From assembly GCA_002869385.1 (NCBI GenBank), contig PKTB01000021.1, positions 1-64,000 of the forward strand: a stretch of DNA of 64,000 bases, read 5' to 3'. How positions within the stretch are numbered: position 1 is the stretch's first letter; every line of letters begins with the position of its first letter. A program made the position numbers and the translations under genes. This document shows, piece after piece, positions 18,929 to 28,917 of this stretch. The notes under the pieces are model-generated. The model had not been told where the DNA came from. It did no database searches and saw only the letters and a list, made by a program, of their open reading frames with translations. Source of the stretch: Marinilabiliales bacterium. GTDB lineage: Bacteria > Bacteroidota > Bacteroidia > Bacteroidales > ML635J-15.

Positions 18929-20526
18929 TATTTACCTTTTAGCATTGAATTATAAGTTTTATCATCTCTTATAATATCATAAGCATGGATAAAGAATTGA
19001 TTATAATCATTAAAAATATACCAAAATTCATTGTTTCTCCAGATATCACCGGCAACTAATGATTTGATATGATTTTTCATATATAGTTCTTGTTCTTTTG
19101 TTGCAGGACTTATTGAATCTAAATTAATCTCAGCTTCTATTGCTTCATTTTTCAGTTCACTCAACAATTCATCATCAACCTCAAAGTTTTCTTTGAAAGT
19201 CTCAATATCATGATAATTATCCTTTAACTCTTGTCTATGAGAGTCAACATATTTTGATACAAATGTAAAAAGGATATTATGTCTTAAAAGCTCAATATGA
19301 TAATCTGATCTGAGTGTTGTATCTGCAGCGACAAAGTCATCCGGCATAATACCACCACCGCCATAAACAGTTTTCTCATATACCAAAGTCTTGTACTTTA
19401 ATGAATCAGCAAAAATAATACTATCTACATTTGTAAATTCACCATGTAAATATCTGTTACTAATATCTGAAGCGTACTCATCATAACCTTCTTCGTAAGG
19501 TTTTTGAATAAGTCTTCCTGTAGGTGTATAATATCTGGCTATTGTTAATCTTACAGCTGAACCGTCAGTTAACATCATTTCTCTTTGAACCAAACCTTTA
19601 CCAAAGGTACGACGGCCAACAATTACAGCTCTGTCCCAATCCTGAAGCGCTCCAGAGACAATCTCGGATGCTGAAGCTGAACCCTCATCGACAATTACAA
19701 CAAGTTTTCCTTTTTTAAATCTACCTTTATCAGAAGATTTGTATTCATTTCTTTCCATTTTTGCCCCTTCGGTGTAAACAATAAGTTTATCATCTTTCAT
19801 AAACTCATCACACAAGCTTACTGCTTTATCAAGATAACCTCCTGTATTACCGGAAAGGTCAAGAATAATGTCTTTAACTCCTGCATCATGAAATTTATCA
19901 AATACCGAATCAAGCTCTGCTTTAGTTGAACGTGCAAATCGGTTTAATTTAATGTAACCAACATTATCATCGGTAATATAACTTGCATCTACACTATAAA
20001 TTGGAATTTTATCTCGAATAATTGTGAAATCAAGAGGTTTTTTCTCACTTCTTCTTAATATTTTCACCGTCACTTTTGTCCCTTTTTTACCACGCAATCT
20101 GTCAGCTACTCCTTTATTGTCAATTTCAATACCGGCAATAACTTCCCCATCAACTTCAACAATTCTGTCACCAGTCATTAAGCCAACTTTCTCTGAAGGA
20201 CCACCACTGATTACTCCAACAACAACAAGTGTATCCTCCATAAGTCTAAATTGTATTCCAATACCTTCGAAACTTCCCTCAAGAGGTTCTTTCATTTTCT
20301 CAAGTTCTTCAGAACTGATATACATGGAGTGAGGGTCCATATCTTTTAACATTTCAACAATAGCTACCTCAACAAGATCATCAAGTGCAACAGAATCGAC
20401 ATAAGTCATTTCAATAAGTGCAAGAAGTTTATTAAATTTTCTTGTCTCAGAACTTAAATCCTGTGCAAAAATTCCTGTACTTACTAAAACTAAAAGAGTA
20501 ATTAAAATGTAATTTCTTATTTTCAT
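18928..20526 (-). CDS. C-terminal processing peptidase (S41) with PDZ domain
   Basis: A 532-residue exported protease: signal peptide (VLVSTGIFAQ), an N-terminal helical region, a PDZ domain (GSFEGIGIQFRL ... VISGGPSEKVGLMTGDRI), then the S41 core with VGYIKLNRFA, LDLSGNTGGYLDKAV, the catalytic serine in DEGSASASEI and the lysine in FGKGLVQ. A helical C-terminal extension (about 400-532) follows. CTP enzymes trim envelope proteins in the periplasm. It leads the operon ahead of pnuC and the NadR-like kinase, with a 1-nt overlap; a functional link to NAD salvage is not evident. Confidence 0.92.
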   Translation of the reverse strand: MKIRNYILITLLVLVSTGIFAQDLSSETRKFNKLLALIEMTYVDSVALDDLVEVAIVEMLKDMDPHSMYISSEELEKMKEPLEGSFEGIGIQFRLMEDTLVVVGVISGGPSEKVGLMTGDRIVEVDGEVIAGIEIDNKGVADRLRGKKGTKVTVKILRRSEKKPLDFTIIRDKIPIYSVDASYITDDNVGYIKLNRFARSTKAELDSVFDKFHDAGVKDIILDLSGNTGGYLDKAVSLCDEFMKDDKLIVYTEGAKMERNEYKSSDKGRFKKGKLVVIVDEGSASASEIVSGALQDWDRAVIVGRRTFGKGLVQREMMLTDGSAVRLTIARYYTPTGRLIQKPYEEGYDEYASDISNRYLHGEFTNVDSIIFADSLKYKTLVYEKTVYGGGGIMPDDFVAADTTLRSDYHIELLRHNILFTFVSKYVDSHRQELKDNYHDIETFKENFEVDDELLSELKNEAIEAEINLDSISPATKEQELYMKNHIKSLVAGDIWRNNEFWYIFNDYNQFFIHAYDIIRDDKTYNSMLKGK

Positions 20527-20743
20527 AATATTTATTTTAAAGGCGTGCTAAAAAATCATTTTATAAGCTTACAAAGTTATGAAACTATCTAAATCCTTCA
20601 AGTATTTAACAGTTTTTAACAAATATTTATTATTCTGAATAAATTTTTATGCAAAAATCTTTCCAATAAAAACAGAAATAAGAAAATAATTTAAAGTCTA
20701 TTTTCGTTAAATAAATAGCTTTGCTTATCTTAACTTTTGTAAC

Positions 20744-23107
20744 ATGAAATTTTCTTTAAAATCTTTACTGATTTCCATTATTCTAATTTGTATAACCATT
20801 TATGCATATCCAAGGAAATTTCCTAAAATCAAAATAAAAACTGATAAAGAACTCCCAATGCAGATTGGGGATACAATAACTTTGCAATGGACAACTGAAA
20901 ATGTGAAGCATTTATATTGTCACGAAATCTCAGATAATGAACTCCCTCTGAACGGTGAAATAAAAATCAGTCCGAAGGAAAGTACGATTTTTTTATTTGT
21001 TGCCGAAAAAGGTAGAAAAGTTAAAAGAAGACAATTCAAGTTAAATGTAACGTACCCTGTTTTTGACAAAATTAATATTCCTCCGATTATTACAGATGAA
21101 GAAACTGCTTCTATTAATTGGAATTTGGAATATGCTGATTATGTAAAAATTAAAGGTTTTGATGACCTCTTCCCAATTAGTGGAAAAATCCCGTTTCGAT
21201 CTGATAAAGACACCATAATTACAATTACAGCATATAATAAATTCGGTTATGCAAAAGAATACAATAAAGAAGTTGAAGTAAAATACATAGAAGCACTTAA
21301 TTATCCACAAAAAATTGCTCGTTACGGTAATGCCAATATTTCATGGGAATATAAAAACTCTGATAGTATTAAATTTACAAATCTTAACGCCGTTCTTCCT
21401 CCACAAGGTGATATTTATGTTAACATAGAAGAAAACACCGACTTTAGAATAGAAGTTTATAGAAAAGACGGAACATTCGAAGTGAAGAAGTTTACAATTA
21501 ATGCTTACGACTCCAAAATAAAATATTTTGGATGAAATAAAACCTATTTTAAAGGAGAAGCTATTACTCTTAGCTGGATAGTAGAAGATGCTGATTCTGT
21601 TAAACTATCATGCACTGATGAACCTCAACCTTTAAAAGGAATGTTTAAATATCACCCTACAGGAGATGAGATAATACTTTTAAACACATATTTAAATGGT
21701 GCTGTTGACGAAAGGGCATTTAAAACACATCAAATTACAAGACAATATATAAAAGGGGAAACAGATTACTCAAAAATACAAAAGAATGTAAGGCTCGACT
21801 ATGAAATTTTCTCAACTGACCTTAGTGAATTCCCCGACATAGTCAAGCTTTATGTTCTTGTTGTTGATACAGCAGGAAACTTTGTCCACGGTCTTGCACC
21901 ACCAACTATTAGCCAAAAAGAATCTCAAAAACATTTTCTTGGTCTAGTTGAAACCTATGTTGGAGGAAAAAGTAGTAAGATTACTGATTTCAAAGTAGAA
22001 GAATATGTCTCAACAGAATCAGAAAAAAGAAATATTTCAATGGTTTTGGACTACAGTGGGTCCATGCTTGAGCCTATAAATACTTTAGAGTTTGCTGCAA
22101 AATCATTTATTAACAATAAATTTGATGATGATAAAATAAATATCATCAAATTTGATGACCACATTGAAACAGTTAGCACCTTAACTGCAGACAAAGCTAT
22201 TTTAAACTATCGATATAATCCTAAAGGATTGCAAAGCTTCGGAGGAGGAACTGCTCTTTATGCAGCAATAGGCGAAGGACTTTATACACTTCATAAACCA
22301 TATCATCAAAAAGAACTTGTTGTTTTTACAGACGGATATGAAAACTCATCACTATTTGTTGACAGTGCCAAAGCATTCAGTGCTCTTCAAATTGCAGAAT
22401 ATGCTAAAAAGAATAACATCAAGATAAGCTGTATTTCATTTGGAGAAAATGTAAATCAACATCTTCTTGAAGCTTTAGCATCATATACTGGAGGTAAATA
22501 TTTTGACATAATTACCGAGAAAGAGATTGTTGGGGTATGGACAGAATTACCATACCTTAGCGCAAATTACTACGTGATAACTTTTAGAACTAAATCAATA
22601 GACAACATCAACGGAGTAAAACTACTTTATGATAATAATATCGGGCAAAAAATCACAACAGACAGAAATATTTATACAGTTCTCCCTGATGAGCTAGATG
22701 AAACTAATTCTATTCCAAATGCATATTGGCTAAATTATGACAGCCTATACAATAATAAGACTCCTATTAGTCTTCCTCAAGCAATAGGATATTTTAGTTT
22801 CAATGGTACCATTCTAATTGAAGATTATGTCGCTAATGTTGATATCCTTGTAGATCAAATGACTCAAGATACCAGCCTAGATGTTGTAATATTTGGGCAC
22901 ACTGATCAGGTAGATTCCGAAGAATACAATATTGAACTTTCAACAAAAAGATGCAATTGGGCTAAAGACTTCTTTATAAAAGAAGGGATTTCTGAAGATC
23001 GCATTATTACAATCCCACTAGGAGAAAAGTATCCAGTTTATAAAGACGAAGATGAAGACTGGAAAGCACTTGAAAATAGAAGGATTGAGGTATTATTACT
23101 AAAGTAA
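20744..23107 (+). pseudogene. VWA-OmpA envelope protein with Ig-like modules, interrupted by one in-frame stop
   Basis: One frame of 788 codons broken by TGA 21533-21535 (KYFG*NKTYF). After a signal peptide there are four short related modules (IGDTITLQWTTENV, ETASINWNLEYADYV, GNANISWEYKNSDSI, GEAITLSWIVEDADSV); the stop falls in the linker before the fourth. A von Willebrand A domain follows (MVLDYSGSML MIDAS, about 420-590), and the C terminus is an OmpA domain (VVIFGHTDQVDSEEYNIELS, ENRRIEVLLL) that should bind peptidoglycan. The product would be a cell-envelope anchor or receptor. A single base change (for example TCA, AGA or GGA to TGA) explains the break. A TAGCTTTG box lies at 20716-20723. 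Confidence 0.8.
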
Positions 23108-23138
23108 TTGACTCAAATAAACATTTTAATTAAATTTG
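23108..23138 (+). promoter_or_regulatory. Bacteroidota-type promoter before the MEMO-AMMECR1-radical SAM gene
   Basis: TTG (23108-23110), 20-nt spacer, TAAATTTG (23131-23138): both boxes of the Bacteroidota promoter pattern, starting right after the upstream stop codon. The ATG at 23161 is 22 bases downstream. Confidence 0.5.
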
Positions 23139-23160
23139 TACTTTACCAATTGTGTTGAGT

Positions 23161-25656
23161 ATGAACAATTACCGGAAAATATCAATGATTTTACTTTCCA
23201 TTCTTTTATCTTCATACATCTCCTATTCCCAAACTAAAGAAAATGAGCTTATGAACAGAAAACCTGTAGTTGCCTGTCAGTTCTATTCCGGAGATGAATC
23301 CAGCCTTAAAAATGATTTAATCCACTTATTTGCACCTGCGAAAGAAATGTATAAGGAAGCAATAGCAATCATTTCACCACATGCAGGATATGTATTTAGC
23401 GGCGAAGTTGCAGCAAGTGCAATAAGTCAATTAAATCCGGAAAAAGAATACGAAAATATTTTTATTATAGCCTCAAGTCATACAAGTTATTTTGATGGAG
23501 CGTCAATTTATAATGTTTGTAATTATGAAACCCCTCTGGGTGAAGTTGTCGTAAATACTGAGCTGTGTTCAAAACTCATTAGTGAAAATAAAATATTTAG
23601 TTTTGTCCCTGATGCTCACAATACAGAACATAGCATCGAAGTTCAGTTACCATTTTTACAATTTCATTTGCAAAATAGTTTTAAAATTGTTACTATAGTA
23701 ATTGGTTCAGGAAACATATCGGAAATTCAAGATATTGCAGATGCATTAACACCATACTTCAATGAAAAAAATGCTTTTGTCATTTCTAGTGACTTTTCAC
23801 ATTATCCGGAATATGAAGATGCTGTAAAAGTTGATAGCTTTACATGCGAAGCATTATGTAGTGGAAATCCGGAAACTTTTATCGAAGTAATTCAAAAATA
23901 CAAAAAATCTAAAATTGAAAACCTTGCTACAAATATTTGTGGTTGGTCGGCAGCATTAACGTTATTGTATTTAGCTGAAGACATGTATGATTTTAATAAG
24001 ATACAGTATAAAAACTCTGGAGATTCTGAATATGGAAGTCATGACAGAGTTGTTGGTTATTGGGCAATTTCACTTAAAAAAAAAGAAGATTCATCCTTTA
24101 AATTAAGCGATGAAGAAAAAATACAATTACTAAAACTAGCCAGACAGACAATTACTGATGATTTGGAAAATAAAAATACTGGAAATAAGAACTTAGAATA
24201 TAGTGATAATCTAAATCAACACTGTGGAGCATTTGTAACATTACACAAAAATGGAAATCTAAGAGGTTGCATTGGTAGGTTTGAACCTGACATTCCTTTA
24301 TATGAAGTAATTGAGCAAATGGCTATTGCTGCTTCACAAAATGACACCAGATTTTCTCCTGTTTCCTTAAGTGAATTGGATGATATTGATATTGAAATTT
24401 CAGTGTTAACTCCAATGCAAAAAATCGACAGTATTAATGAAATTGAACTTGGGAAGCATGGTATATATATCAAAAAAGGGTACAGAGGAGGAACATTCTT
24501 ACCTCAAGTTGCTACTGAAACAGGGTGGAATCTTGAGGAATTTCTGGGACATTGTTCCAGAGATAAAGCTGGAATAGGATATGAAGGATGGAAAGATGCT
24601 GATATATATATTTATGAAGCTATCATCTTCTCAGAACATGATTTTGGATTAGAGGCTCAAAAAAAAACTAAATACTGCACCAAAATAGAAAACAACAAGG
24701 TAATTTGTGAACTTTGTCCACACAATTGTGAACTCTCAAAAGGACAGATAGGTCTGTGTAATGCCAGAAAAAATGAAAATGGTGAATTAATATCCTTATC
24801 ATATGGTAAACCAGTAGCTATTCATATAGACCCTGTTGAGAAAAAACCGCTATATCATTTTCAACCAGGGACACAGACACTTTCAATAGGCACTGCCGGA
24901 TGCAATTTGCATTGTAAAAACTGTCAAAATTCAAACATCTCTCAAACATCACCAGATGAACTAAAATATACAGAAGCTACACCGGAACAAATTGTATATG
25001 CAGCGATTGAGAACAAATGTAATTCTATATCCTACACTTATACAGAACCAACAGTCTTCTACGAATATATGTTAGAAACAGCAATTCTGGCTCATTCAAA
25101 AGGCTTAAAGAATATAATTGTGTCAAATGGGTTTATTAACGAAGAGCCATTACTTGAATTGGTTCCTTACATTGATGCGGCAAATATAGACCTTAAATGC
25201 TTTAACGACTCTATTTATAAAAAGATGACAACAGGTAGCCTTGAACCGGTTCTAACAACTTTAAAAATTCTAAAAGAAAATAATGTTTGGCTTGAAATAA
25301 CAAATCTTGTAATACCGAAATGGACAGATAACTTAGACATGATCGGTGATATGTGCGATTGGCTAATTTCAAATGTCTTTGAAGATGTACCACTTCATTT
25401 CAGTAGGTTCCATCCGTCTTACAAGATGCAGGATATCCCTCCTACTCCATCCGAAACTCTCGAAAAAGCATATGAAATAGCAATTTCAAAAGGTATAAAA
25501 TACGTTTACATTGGAAACCTTAGAACAGAAAAAAACGACACATATTGTCCCTATTGTGGAGAAAAGATAATTGACAGAAATGGTTTTAGTTCAGACTTAA
25601 ATGATTTTGAAGGGAAATGCCCGAATTGTGACAAAGAGATTAATGGGATTTGGTAG
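23161..25656 (+). CDS. MEMO1-AMMECR1-radical SAM (AmmeMemoRadiSam) three-domain fusion with a signal peptide
   Basis: An 831-residue protein carries all three components of the AmmeMemoRadiSam system, usually separate genes (amrB, amrA, amrS). MEMO1-like domain about 31-300 (RKPVVACQFYSG, SPHAGYVFSG, SSHTSYFDGAS, HNTEHSIEVQLPFL). AMMECR1 domain about 310-490 (NLRGCIGRFEP, DTRFSPVS, EISVLTPM, GTFLPQVATE). AmrS-like radical SAM about 500-831: CELCPHNCELSKGQIGLC, then AGCNLHCKNCQN with the cluster cysteines C581, C585 and C588, and a zinc-ribbon-like tail (CPYC ... CPNC). The start at ATG 23161 gives a hydrophobic leader MILLSILLSSYISYSQ ahead of the normal MEMO start, which suggests export. The reaction is unknown. 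Confidence 0.85.
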   Translation: MNNYRKISMILLSILLSSYISYSQTKENELMNRKPVVACQFYSGDESSLKNDLIHLFAPAKEMYKEAIAIISPHAGYVFSGEVAASAISQLNPEKEYENIFIIASSHTSYFDGASIYNVCNYETPLGEVVVNTELCSKLISENKIFSFVPDAHNTEHSIEVQLPFLQFHLQNSFKIVTIVIGSGNISEIQDIADALTPYFNEKNAFVISSDFSHYPEYEDAVKVDSFTCEALCSGNPETFIEVIQKYKKSKIENLATNICGWSAALTLLYLAEDMYDFNKIQYKNSGDSEYGSHDRVVGYWAISLKKKEDSSFKLSDEEKIQLLKLARQTITDDLENKNTGNKNLEYSDNLNQHCGAFVTLHKNGNLRGCIGRFEPDIPLYEVIEQMAIAASQNDTRFSPVSLSELDDIDIEISVLTPMQKIDSINEIELGKHGIYIKKGYRGGTFLPQVATETGWNLEEFLGHCSRDKAGIGYEGWKDADIYIYEAIIFSEHDFGLEAQKKTKYCTKIENNKVICELCPHNCELSKGQIGLCNARKNENGELISLSYGKPVAIHIDPVEKKPLYHFQPGTQTLSIGTAGCNLHCKNCQNSNISQTSPDELKYTEATPEQIVYAAIENKCNSISYTYTEPTVFYEYMLETAILAHSKGLKNIIVSNGFINEEPLLELVPYIDAANIDLKCFNDSIYKKMTTGSLEPVLTTLKILKENNVWLEITNLVIPKWTDNLDMIGDMCDWLISNVFEDVPLHFSRFHPSYKMQDIPPTPSETLEKAYEIAISKGIKYVYIGNLRTEKNDTYCPYCGEKIIDRNGFSSDLNDFEGKCPNCDKEINGIW

Positions 25657-25662
25657 TTATTA

Positions 25663-25703
25663 CCTGTAGTCGGTATTTTTGTAGTCCGTAGTCCGTAGTA
25701 TTT
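25663..25703. repeat. Left inverted repeat around the four-helix-bundle gene
   Basis: Short GTAGTCCGTAGTCCGTAGTA-type tandem words (best part 25681-25700). The reverse complement, degenerate, recurs at 26150-26187 on the other side of the gene. The pair brackets the gene as a possible cassette. Confidence 0.6.
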
Positions 25704-25742
25704 ATAATCAGATAAGTAAAAATTAACTTAAATGTATCCAAA

Positions 25743-26132
25743 ATGAATTATGTAAAGAGTTTTCGAGATTTAGAAATTTATAAACTCTCAAAAGAATTGG
25801 CAATTGAAATATTCGAAATAACAAAATCTTTTCCAAAAGAAGAAAAATACTCACTTACTGATCAGATAAGGCGATCATCAAGATCTGTAGGGGCACAGAT
25901 TGCTGAGGCATGGGGAAAGAGAGATTATATTAAACATTTTGAAAGCAAGTTAACAGACGCTGATGGTGAGCAGTTAGAAACTCAACATTGGGTAGACACA
26001 TCTTTTTGTTGTAATTACATTACAAAAGATAAAGCGGATTCACTAATTGAAAGATATGAGACTCTTGGCAAAAAAATTTGAAGTACAATAGCAAATTCTT
26101 CTAAATTCTGTGGTAAAAGAAAACGAAACTAA
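25743..26132 (+). pseudogene. Four-helix-bundle protein (S23/IVP family), interrupted by one in-frame stop
   Basis: One frame of 130 codons broken by TGA 26079-26081 (LGKKI*STIANSSKFC). The family signature is clear: FRDLEIYKLSKELAIEIFE, FPKEEKYSLTDQIRRSSRSV, AQIAEAWGKRDYIKHFESKL, and QLETQHW. Homologues run on past the break and end in an FC-containing tail like the one seen here, so the last helix continues through the stop (perhaps GGA to TGA). S23 proteins were first found encoded in 23S rRNA intervening sequences; stand-alone copies are common in Bacteroidota and their function is unknown. The gene lies between inverted repeats. Confidence 0.75.
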
Positions 26133-26149
26133 TGATTTAAAAACTTATT

Positions 26150-26187
26150 GCAGACCACTGACTACGGATTACAGACTACAGATTACA
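26150..26187. repeat. Right inverted repeat around the four-helix-bundle gene
   Basis: GACTACGGATTACAGACTAC-type words (26159-26178 and onward), the degenerate inverse of the repeat at 25663-25703. Confidence 0.6.
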
Positions 26188-26208
26188 AAAAACTGATAAC
26201 CGTAAAAC

Positions 26209-27153
26209 CTAGCACTCCTTTATCCTATCATGCACAATATATTGAGTCACAAAATCATGACTAATATAATTATCATAGCTTTCGCAAACATTTATTGCAA
26301 AATCGATTGCAACACGTATTATTGTTCTCCAAACATCGTTATCAATTTTATCTAGATCTGTTGCATAAACATTTTCACGAATTAAAGCATAGATTAGACC
26401 TGCGCTAAAGTTATCCCCGGCACCAACAGTTGAAACAGGAGTTATTCGTGGAACATCAAAAATCTTATGAAAATCAGAAGTAAAAAGATTCACGCCATAT
26501 TTATTAGCAGTATAAATCAGATTTTCACATCCGTGTGTTTTTATTATCTCGCGAGTCGAATGTGCCGAAGCTGCATGAAACATATTTTGAAAATCTTCAT
26601 TGGAACCTTTCACAATATGAGAAAGTTCTATATTTTCATAAATATAATCAATTACTCGGTCGCGTATCTTAACATGTGCAGGTCTAAAATTAGGATCGTA
26701 AATAATCAAAGCTCCTGCTTCTCGAGCACTTTTTAAACAGCTTACTAAATCTTCTCTAACTTCTTTTTTTATCGAAGTAAAAGAGCCGAATAAAACTATG
26801 TCATCTTTTTTTACTTCCGGAAAATCTATTTTAACTTGCTCGTCAACCCTAATCTTATAAAAACTATAATCTGGCTCATTTGAATCATTTAGAAACGCTA
26901 GAAGCATTCTAGATTTTGCACCATTATACAGGGTCAGATATTTTGTTGAGACATTATTATCGACTAAAAAATCAGCGATAATATTTCCAATGCCATCATT
27001 TGCCTGATCACCTACAACATAGACTTTTTCTTGAAGACGTCCTAAAGAGACTGCAGAATTCAAAGTTGGACCACCCGGACGAGACTCAACTGCTTTACCA
27101 TTTTGAAAGATAATGTCATAAACAGTTTCGCCGATACAGTATATTTTTCGCAT
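26209..27153 (-). CDS. PfkB-family carbohydrate kinase (fructokinase/ribokinase type)
   Basis: A 314-residue cytosolic sugar kinase. PfkB signatures are visible at both ends: the N-terminal sugar-binding glycines (SRPGGPTLNSAVSLGRL) and the C-terminal STVGAGDNFSAGLIYALI with the catalytic Asp in GAGD. Between them are YDPNFRP and KGSNEDF, both typical of fructokinase-like members. It would use ATP to phosphorylate a sugar, most likely fructose, but substrate cannot be fixed from sequence. No sugar-use genes flank it. No lesion is seen. Confidence 0.87.
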   Translation of the reverse strand: MRKIYCIGETVYDIIFQNGKAVESRPGGPTLNSAVSLGRLQEKVYVVGDQANDGIGNIIADFLVDNNVSTKYLTLYNGAKSRMLLAFLNDSNEPDYSFYKIRVDEQVKIDFPEVKKDDIVLFGSFTSIKKEVREDLVSCLKSAREAGALIIYDPNFRPAHVKIRDRVIDYIYENIELSHIVKGSNEDFQNMFHAASAHSTREIIKTHGCENLIYTANKYGVNLFTSDFHKIFDVPRITPVSTVGAGDNFSAGLIYALIRENVYATDLDKIDNDVWRTIIRVAIDFAINVCESYDNYISHDFVTQYIVHDRIKEC

Positions 27154-27251
27154 TTATGAAGATTTACCCGACAAAAATACTTAAATCTTGCAATTGAAGA
27201 AGACTATTCTGAACTAAAATTATAGTGTTTTTTAACAGTATTTAAACAATT

Positions 27252-27938
27252 TTAATCAACGCATAATCCATCCTCTAAAGGGTCTGCATAAACTTTCTTT
27301 TGTTTTAACAATGAAACATTTCCATTAAAATCAACAAAGCTCACAATAGAATAATGATTATGTGGACCACAGCCAAAAGTCTGATAATCATATGTTAAAA
27401 CCTCATATCCTCCTTCAACTTTCTTTGCATGAGATTTATACAATTTCCATACATATCGGCGATACCTAAAAGGTAAATCAAACTCATACATTGGGTATGT
27501 ATTTGTATAAGCGCAAACATAACTCAAAGCTTCTTCTTCGCTTTCAATAGGAGCAAATGTCTCTCTGAGCTCATCTTTCGAATCAATTATATTATATTCA
27601 CCACCTTTAAATATTAAAATATTTACACACAATGGCATCATTCCACCTGAAAAATTCAAACAATCTCCCTCATAATCATAATCTATCTGTTGGTATACAC
27701 TTGCCATTTTATACATAGGTGACAAGCCACCGTAATATGAAGGCACTGAATAAATCCCAAAAAGACCTAATGAATCTTGCAATCTTTCAAAATCAGCACC
27801 ATCAATATTCTTAACTTCTGATTTTATCTCTGTAATCGGATCGTTAGGTGTACTAACAATAACCAACTGTCTGCAACTATTTAACCCATTGAACACTAAA
27901 AAAATTATTAAGAGTTTTATAATTCTATTATTTAACAT
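27252..27938 (-). CDS. Putative lipoprotein of unknown function
   Basis: A 228-residue protein with a hydrophobic leader and a cysteine at NGLNSCRQL that fits a relaxed lipobox. I do not recognise a domain. It holds several aromatic/acidic segments (YDYEGDCLNFSGGMM, PFRYRRYVWKLYKS, FGCGPHNHYSIVSFVDFNG) and five cysteines. It is divergent from the membrane-barrel gene at 28065 and has about 100 bases to the PfkB kinase start. An envelope location is inferred from the signal only. Confidence 0.6.
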   Translation of the reverse strand: MLNNRIIKLLIIFLVFNGLNSCRQLVIVSTPNDPITEIKSEVKNIDGADFERLQDSLGLFGIYSVPSYYGGLSPMYKMASVYQQIDYDYEGDCLNFSGGMMPLCVNILIFKGGEYNIIDSKDELRETFAPIESEEEALSYVCAYTNTYPMYEFDLPFRYRRYVWKLYKSHAKKVEGGYEVLTYDYQTFGCGPHNHYSIVSFVDFNGNVSLLKQKKVYADPLEDGLCVD

Positions 27939-28010
27939 ATGACTAATTTAAAATTCATGATATTGATACTTAGTTAAATCTTATTCCATAAAACATAAAT
28001 TTAAATATTA

Positions 28011-28042
28011 TTGATCAATTATTAAAATGTATTTTAAATTTG
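28011..28042 (+). promoter_or_regulatory. Bacteroidota-type promoter before the barrel/S41 gene pair
   Basis: TTG (28011-28013), 21-nt spacer, TAAATTTG (28035-28042); the ATG follows at 28065. Confidence 0.5.
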
Positions 28043-28064
28043 CATTTGATAAACTTACAAGAAA

Positions 28065-28910
28065 ATGAAAAAAACGCTTATTGTTTTATGCTTATTATCA
28101 ATTAGCATAATAGCATTATCAAAACCAGATCAAGATTCCATACCGGAAGTGTCCGGCAATTACCTTGATATCTCTGCCGGACTTACCTTTGGCAGTTTAA
28201 GAGACATGTCAATTTCACCACTTTTCTATACAGGATTACTTCCTGCAATAGAAATAAAATCATGGAATTATTTTGGAAAAAATCTTTTTACAGCTGATTT
28301 AGATTCATATAACGGAATGTATTTTACCAGTACTGAAAATGATTTCTATTCCGGTTCAGCTAACATTATCGATTTTGAATTATCATATTTTAGAAATTAT
28401 GATGAATACGTTAATGGAGTTTTAGGACATTGGCCCGGATTCTCATTAAGTAATTACACATCCTTGCGTATAAACTCAAATTTTGGAAATGCTGCCTTTT
28501 CCTTTGACAATATAAGCAGTCTTAATTTCAATTATATGCTAACAAAAAGATGGACACGAAAAGCAAAAGAGAAAAAATTCCTTTGGTTATTTAAATATAC
28601 AAAAAAACAAAAAGAATTCTTATTGACTTTTAAAACGGGGCTACCTATATATTCTATTATTTATCGTCCAGGCTATACAAGTCCGGGAAATTCAACAATC
28701 CCAGATATCCTTCTACCGGGATATGAAGTAAGCGGTAAAGTCTTTTCAGGAATGAATACAAACCTATCACTATCGAGAATTTTAGCAAATGGGAATATGA
28801 TTAGGTTTGCCTACAACTGGGATTTTTTCACATCCGGAAAATACTCCTTAAACCGATTGGATTCATCGAGACACACATTCTTATTTAGCCTGGTATTCAA
28901 ATTAAAATAA
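28065..28910 (+). CDS. Predicted outer-membrane beta-barrel-like protein
   Basis: A 281-residue exported protein: signal peptide (LIVLCLLSISIIALSK), then alternating polar and aromatic strands (e.g. YLDISAGLTFGSL, IIDFELSYFRNY, MNTNLSLSRIL, MIRFAYNWDFF), ending in TFLFSLVFKLK. This pattern suits an outer-membrane barrel, but I do not recognise a named family. It is followed seven bases later by an S41 peptidase lipoprotein, so the pair is probably co-transcribed and may act together in the envelope. Confidence 0.6.
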   Translation: MKKTLIVLCLLSISIIALSKPDQDSIPEVSGNYLDISAGLTFGSLRDMSISPLFYTGLLPAIEIKSWNYFGKNLFTADLDSYNGMYFTSTENDFYSGSANIIDFELSYFRNYDEYVNGVLGHWPGFSLSNYTSLRINSNFGNAAFSFDNISSLNFNYMLTKRWTRKAKEKKFLWLFKYTKKQKEFLLTFKTGLPIYSIIYRPGYTSPGNSTIPDILLPGYEVSGKVFSGMNTNLSLSRILANGNMIRFAYNWDFFTSGKYSLNRLDSSRHTFLFSLVFKLK

Positions 28911-28917
28911 TCCGATT

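Noticed and set aside
20527..20743. Additional gene in the 217-base gap before the VWA/OmpA gene
   Set aside because: The region is A/T-rich, with stops in every frame. It holds only the divergent promoter space, with one TAGCTTTG box at 20716-20723.
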